Positions 5,286 through 7,050 of a DNA stretch of 7,050 bases are shown here, piece by piece. Below the pieces are notes generated by a model that was not told the origin of the DNA, ran no database searches, and was given only the letters and a program-made list of their open reading frames with translations. Position numbers and translations under genes: made by a program. Origin of the DNA: Desulfobacterales bacterium (GTDB taxonomy: Bacteria > Desulfobacterota > Desulfobacteria > Desulfobacterales > Desulfobacteraceae); assembly GCA_022361135.1 (NCBI GenBank), contig JAKSBM010000146.1, positions 1-7,050 on the forward strand, written 5' to 3'. Every line of letters starts with the position of its first letter. Positions within the stretch are counted from its first letter, which is position 1.

Positions 5286-6901
5286 TATTCACCCCTCCCT
5301 TCCAGGGCCTGGTTTAAGGTATCCCAAAGCCCGGGGGAGGTATTCAATGTGTCCTCCACCCCATCCAATTGGAGGGCCAGGGCCAGCTGGTCCTGCTCCT
5401 GGGCATTCAACCCCTGGACGGCCCGGTTGCAGGCGGCCTGCTTTGCCGCCATGGCGTCCCCGTCGGTCTTGTGGGCCAAACTTGAGGAAATGGCATCCAC
5501 GGTGGACCGGAGGGTCTGCCGCATGTCCCCGTCCAATCGTGTTTTGTTCCCCTTGCCCAATGCGGCCAATTGCCCCACTAAATGTCGGGATTGCCCGGCC
5601 AGGATCCGCTTGTTCATCTCCCCGGCACTGTCGCCCCGGCCCAATTCCTTGGCATCCATGACAATTTCATTGCCAATGCGGTGCTCGATATGATCCCACC
5701 GATTTTCCAAATCATGCTTAAAGTCCTGGATGGCCCCTATCCATTCCTGATCCTGGAAATCCATAGATTCCTCATCCTGGAGACAATGTTCCATGGCATT
5801 GTCTAAATTTTGGACCATGCTCTTCACCCCGTAGGCAGTGTTGGTTTTCTGGGGGCTGTTTTTCTCCAGAATTTTTACCAGTTCACCCCGGCCCTGGTCC
5901 CGGGCCTTGTCAACCAAGTCTTGGTACGCCTTACCCACCTGCTTATCCATGCGTTCCTTGCGGGTGCCCTTGGTCTTCTGCAGCCCCAGGAGGGTTTTCA
6001 GCCCACCAAATCCATGCTTGATGGACTGGAGCAGATCCCGGAAGAAACTCTTTTTCCGATCCGCGGGTCCGCTGGCATCCCGATCCGCCTGCTTCAGGGT
6101 GGAAATCCGGCAGCCATGGCTCTCCATTTTCAAAAAAATTCGATCCCCCTGGGTACCGCAAATGCCGTCGGACATGCCCCCGTAAAGCAGGGTACCCAAC
6201 CCATGGGGCAACTTCATGTCGATGCCCCGGTGGCCACACCCTTCGTGGGAGGTGAATTCGGGAATATGGGTGGAAGAGCGCTGGTATACCTGGTTACAGG
6301 AATCCAGGTAATTCCGGATTTTATGGTCGGGATCGGGCAGATTAAAGGCGCCCTGACTAAAATATCCGGTCTTCTGGAAGGCCTTGGCGGCCACAAAGGT
6401 CATCAGATCCCGGATGTCATCGGTGGTGGCCTTACCGGCGGTCCCGTCCAGAATTTTTCCATGGACGGCAAACCCGTTTTCCACCCGTTTTTGAAGTTCG
6501 GTCCGGGCGGCATCCCGAAGTGCATCCCCCCGAAGTCTGGGGTGCATGGCCTTAATTTCCTTGGCAATGGTTCTGCTGCCAACGGCGGTGGAGCGCCCCT
6601 GGGGGGGCAGCTGGATGTCCAGGGTCGGCGGCAGTTTTCCCCGCCGGTTTTCCTGCGCCGATCGGGTGCGCCGGGGATCGGTCTCAACCCCGCCCTGTTC
6701 CGGAGCCATGGAGGAAATGGGTGGAGTTGAAAGGTTTTGTCCCCCGATTTCCCTGGATTGGGAAGGGGTTTGTGGTAAGCCCCCCAATTGATCCAAAACC
6801 AGGGATTCCGTCCGGGCCGTATCCGATGGTTGATTTCCTCCCGGGGGCTGGGCTGTGGAAATGTCCCGGGGCTGGCTGATATCTGAAATGGTATTCGTCA
6901 A
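5285..6901 (-). CDS. Candidate type III secreted effector, family not recognised
   Basis: A 538-residue protein from a TTG start; I do not recognise its family. The first 110 residues are low in hydrophobics and rich in S, T, P, Q and G, typical of a type III export signal plus chaperone-binding segment; residues 88-97 (KLPPTLDIQL) could be the chaperone-bound strand. A globular part follows: about 108-190 helical; 208-268 rich in Cys and His (HEGCGHRG, LPHG, GGMSDGICG, MESHGC), where a Cys/His active site or metal site is possible; then basic 275-325 and a helical C-terminal region to 538. It has no signal peptide or membrane helix. It is the first gene after the promoter and is coupled to a CesT-type chaperone, the classic effector-chaperone arrangement. 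The TTG at 6901 is preferred because AGAGGA lies 6 nt before it; the in-frame ATG at 6937 (550 residues) lacks a ribosome site. A regulator or needle-length protein is less likely. Confidence 0.6.
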   Translation of the reverse strand: MTNTISDISQPRDISTAQPPGGNQPSDTARTESLVLDQLGGLPQTPSQSREIGGQNLSTPPISSMAPEQGGVETDPRRTRSAQENRRGKLPPTLDIQLPPQGRSTAVGSRTIAKEIKAMHPRLRGDALRDAARTELQKRVENGFAVHGKILDGTAGKATTDDIRDLMTFVAAKAFQKTGYFSQGAFNLPDPDHKIRNYLDSCNQVYQRSSTHIPEFTSHEGCGHRGIDMKLPHGLGTLLYGGMSDGICGTQGDRIFLKMESHGCRISTLKQADRDASGPADRKKSFFRDLLQSIKHGFGGLKTLLGLQKTKGTRKERMDKQVGKAYQDLVDKARDQGRGELVKILEKNSPQKTNTAYGVKSMVQNLDNAMEHCLQDEESMDFQDQEWIGAIQDFKHDLENRWDHIEHRIGNEIVMDAKELGRGDSAGEMNKRILAGQSRHLVGQLAALGKGNKTRLDGDMRQTLRSTVDAISSSLAHKTDGDAMAAKQAACNRAVQGLNAQEQDQLALALQLDGVEDTLNTSPGLWDTLNQALEGRGE

Positions 6902-6907
6902 TGTTCG

Positions 6908-6913
6908 TCCTCT
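6908..6913 (-). promoter_or_regulatory. Ribosome binding site deciding the TTG 6901 start
   Basis: AGAGGA on the coding strand with a 6-nt spacer to TTG 6901. No comparable site precedes the in-frame ATG at 6937, which would also leave a 5' leader of only about 15 nt from the predicted sigma-54 start point. Confidence 0.55.
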
Positions 6914-6952
6914 ATGTTCGGGTCCAATACATGGCATTCACGCTGCGATGTA

Positions 6953-6990
6953 GATGTTTTTTTGCAACGGCCATGCCAACTCGAAACATC
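6953..6990. repeat. 7-bp inverted repeat flanking the sigma-54 site
   Basis: GATGTTT at 6953-6959 and its exact reverse complement AAACATC at 6984-6990 enclose the -24/-12 element with 24 bp between the arms. It may be an operator for a repressor or a chance repeat in AT-rich flanks. Confidence 0.35.
6963..6978 (-). promoter_or_regulatory. Sigma-54 (RpoN) promoter of the secretion operon
   Basis: On the coding strand the sequence reads TGGCATGGCCGTTGCA. It fits the RpoN consensus TGGCACG-N4-TTGCA at all but one position (T for C), with the invariant GG and GC dinucleotides exactly 10 nt apart. Transcription would start near 6952, about 50 nt before the TTG start of the first gene. RpoN promoters need an AAA+ enhancer-binding activator, whose site should lie upstream, at or beyond the right edge of the window. 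An 8-base direct repeat of the -24 region (TGCCAACT on the plus strand at 6974-6981 and 7030-7037) could be part of such regulation. Confidence 0.75.
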
Positions 6991-7050
6991 CTGTTTTTTA
7001 GCTTCTTTTCAAATTCAACCTTGATGCATTGCCAACTTTATTGCCGATCA

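Noticed and set aside
4956..5693. Plus-strand open frame of 245 codons
   Set aside because: It crosses the junction of two minus-strand genes joined by a coupled TAATG, covers the conserved CesT core in antisense, and shows no domain.
5810..6730. Long plus-strand open frame of 306 codons opposite the effector gene
   Set aside because: It is fully antisense to a better-supported gene and has no ribosome site or recognisable domain. Its Gly/Pro/His-rich product is typical of the reverse reading of a GC-containing gene.
6902..6937. ATG 6937 as the start of the first gene (12 extra residues)
   Set aside because: There is no ribosome site before it, and the predicted leader is only about 15 nt; TTG 6901 has AGAGGA at good spacing. 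Not fully excluded.
1..7050. Intrinsic terminators, tRNA or rRNA genes, CRISPR arrays, insertion sequences
   Set aside because: I looked on both strands. Gaps between genes are at most about 30 nt without stem plus T-run, and no repeat arrays, transposase genes or structured RNA genes are visible.

Overview
This window is one strand-consistent, tightly packed minus-strand operon encoding the extracellular and accessory parts of a type III secretion injectisome: a candidate effector, small chaperones, a FliO-like membrane protein, a probable tip/filament protein and the two pore-forming translocators. Transcription runs from about 6950 leftwards and leaves the window at position 1. The organism is a Gram-negative bacterium. 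Base composition looks mid-range by eye (not computed). Translocators are far enough from Yersinia, Salmonella or Chlamydia proteins that I recognise them by architecture and gene order. A sigma-54 promoter and a FliO-like gene suggest a lineage such as Desulfobacterota or the PVC group, but I cannot fix the phylum.

Layout in transcription order. 6902-7050: promoter region with a textbook -24/-12 sigma-54 site (6963-6978) bracketed by a 7-bp inverted repeat. 5285-6901: a 538-residue protein with a long disordered N-terminus, a candidate secreted effector. 4845-5285 and 4384-4833: two paralogous CesT/Tir-type class I chaperones. 4101-4373: a 90-residue FliO-family protein. 3742-4101: a small coiled-coil protein at the position of SseA. 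3148-3729: a 193-residue protein at the position of SseB/EspA, with an EF-hand-like loop. 2627-3118 and 2133-2612: two paralogous TPR chaperones of the LcrH/SycD class. 932-2119: major translocator SctE. 43-906: minor translocator SctB. 1-41: first 13 codons of the next gene.

The order coiled-coil chaperone / filament protein / TPR chaperone / large translocator / small translocator matches Salmonella SPI-2 (sseA-sseB-sscA-sseC-sseD). This supports the calls for the two weakest members. All junctions are 1-nt overlaps or gaps of at most about 30 nt, and most genes have a strong purine-rich ribosome site, so the set is probably co-expressed. The first half appears to supply an effector with dedicated chaperones, and the second half the translocation apparatus. 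The unusual points are the FliO-like gene inside an injectisome operon, the sigma-54 promoter, two tandem chaperone duplications, a possible calcium-binding loop in the tip protein, and a possible shared N-terminal module in the two translocators.
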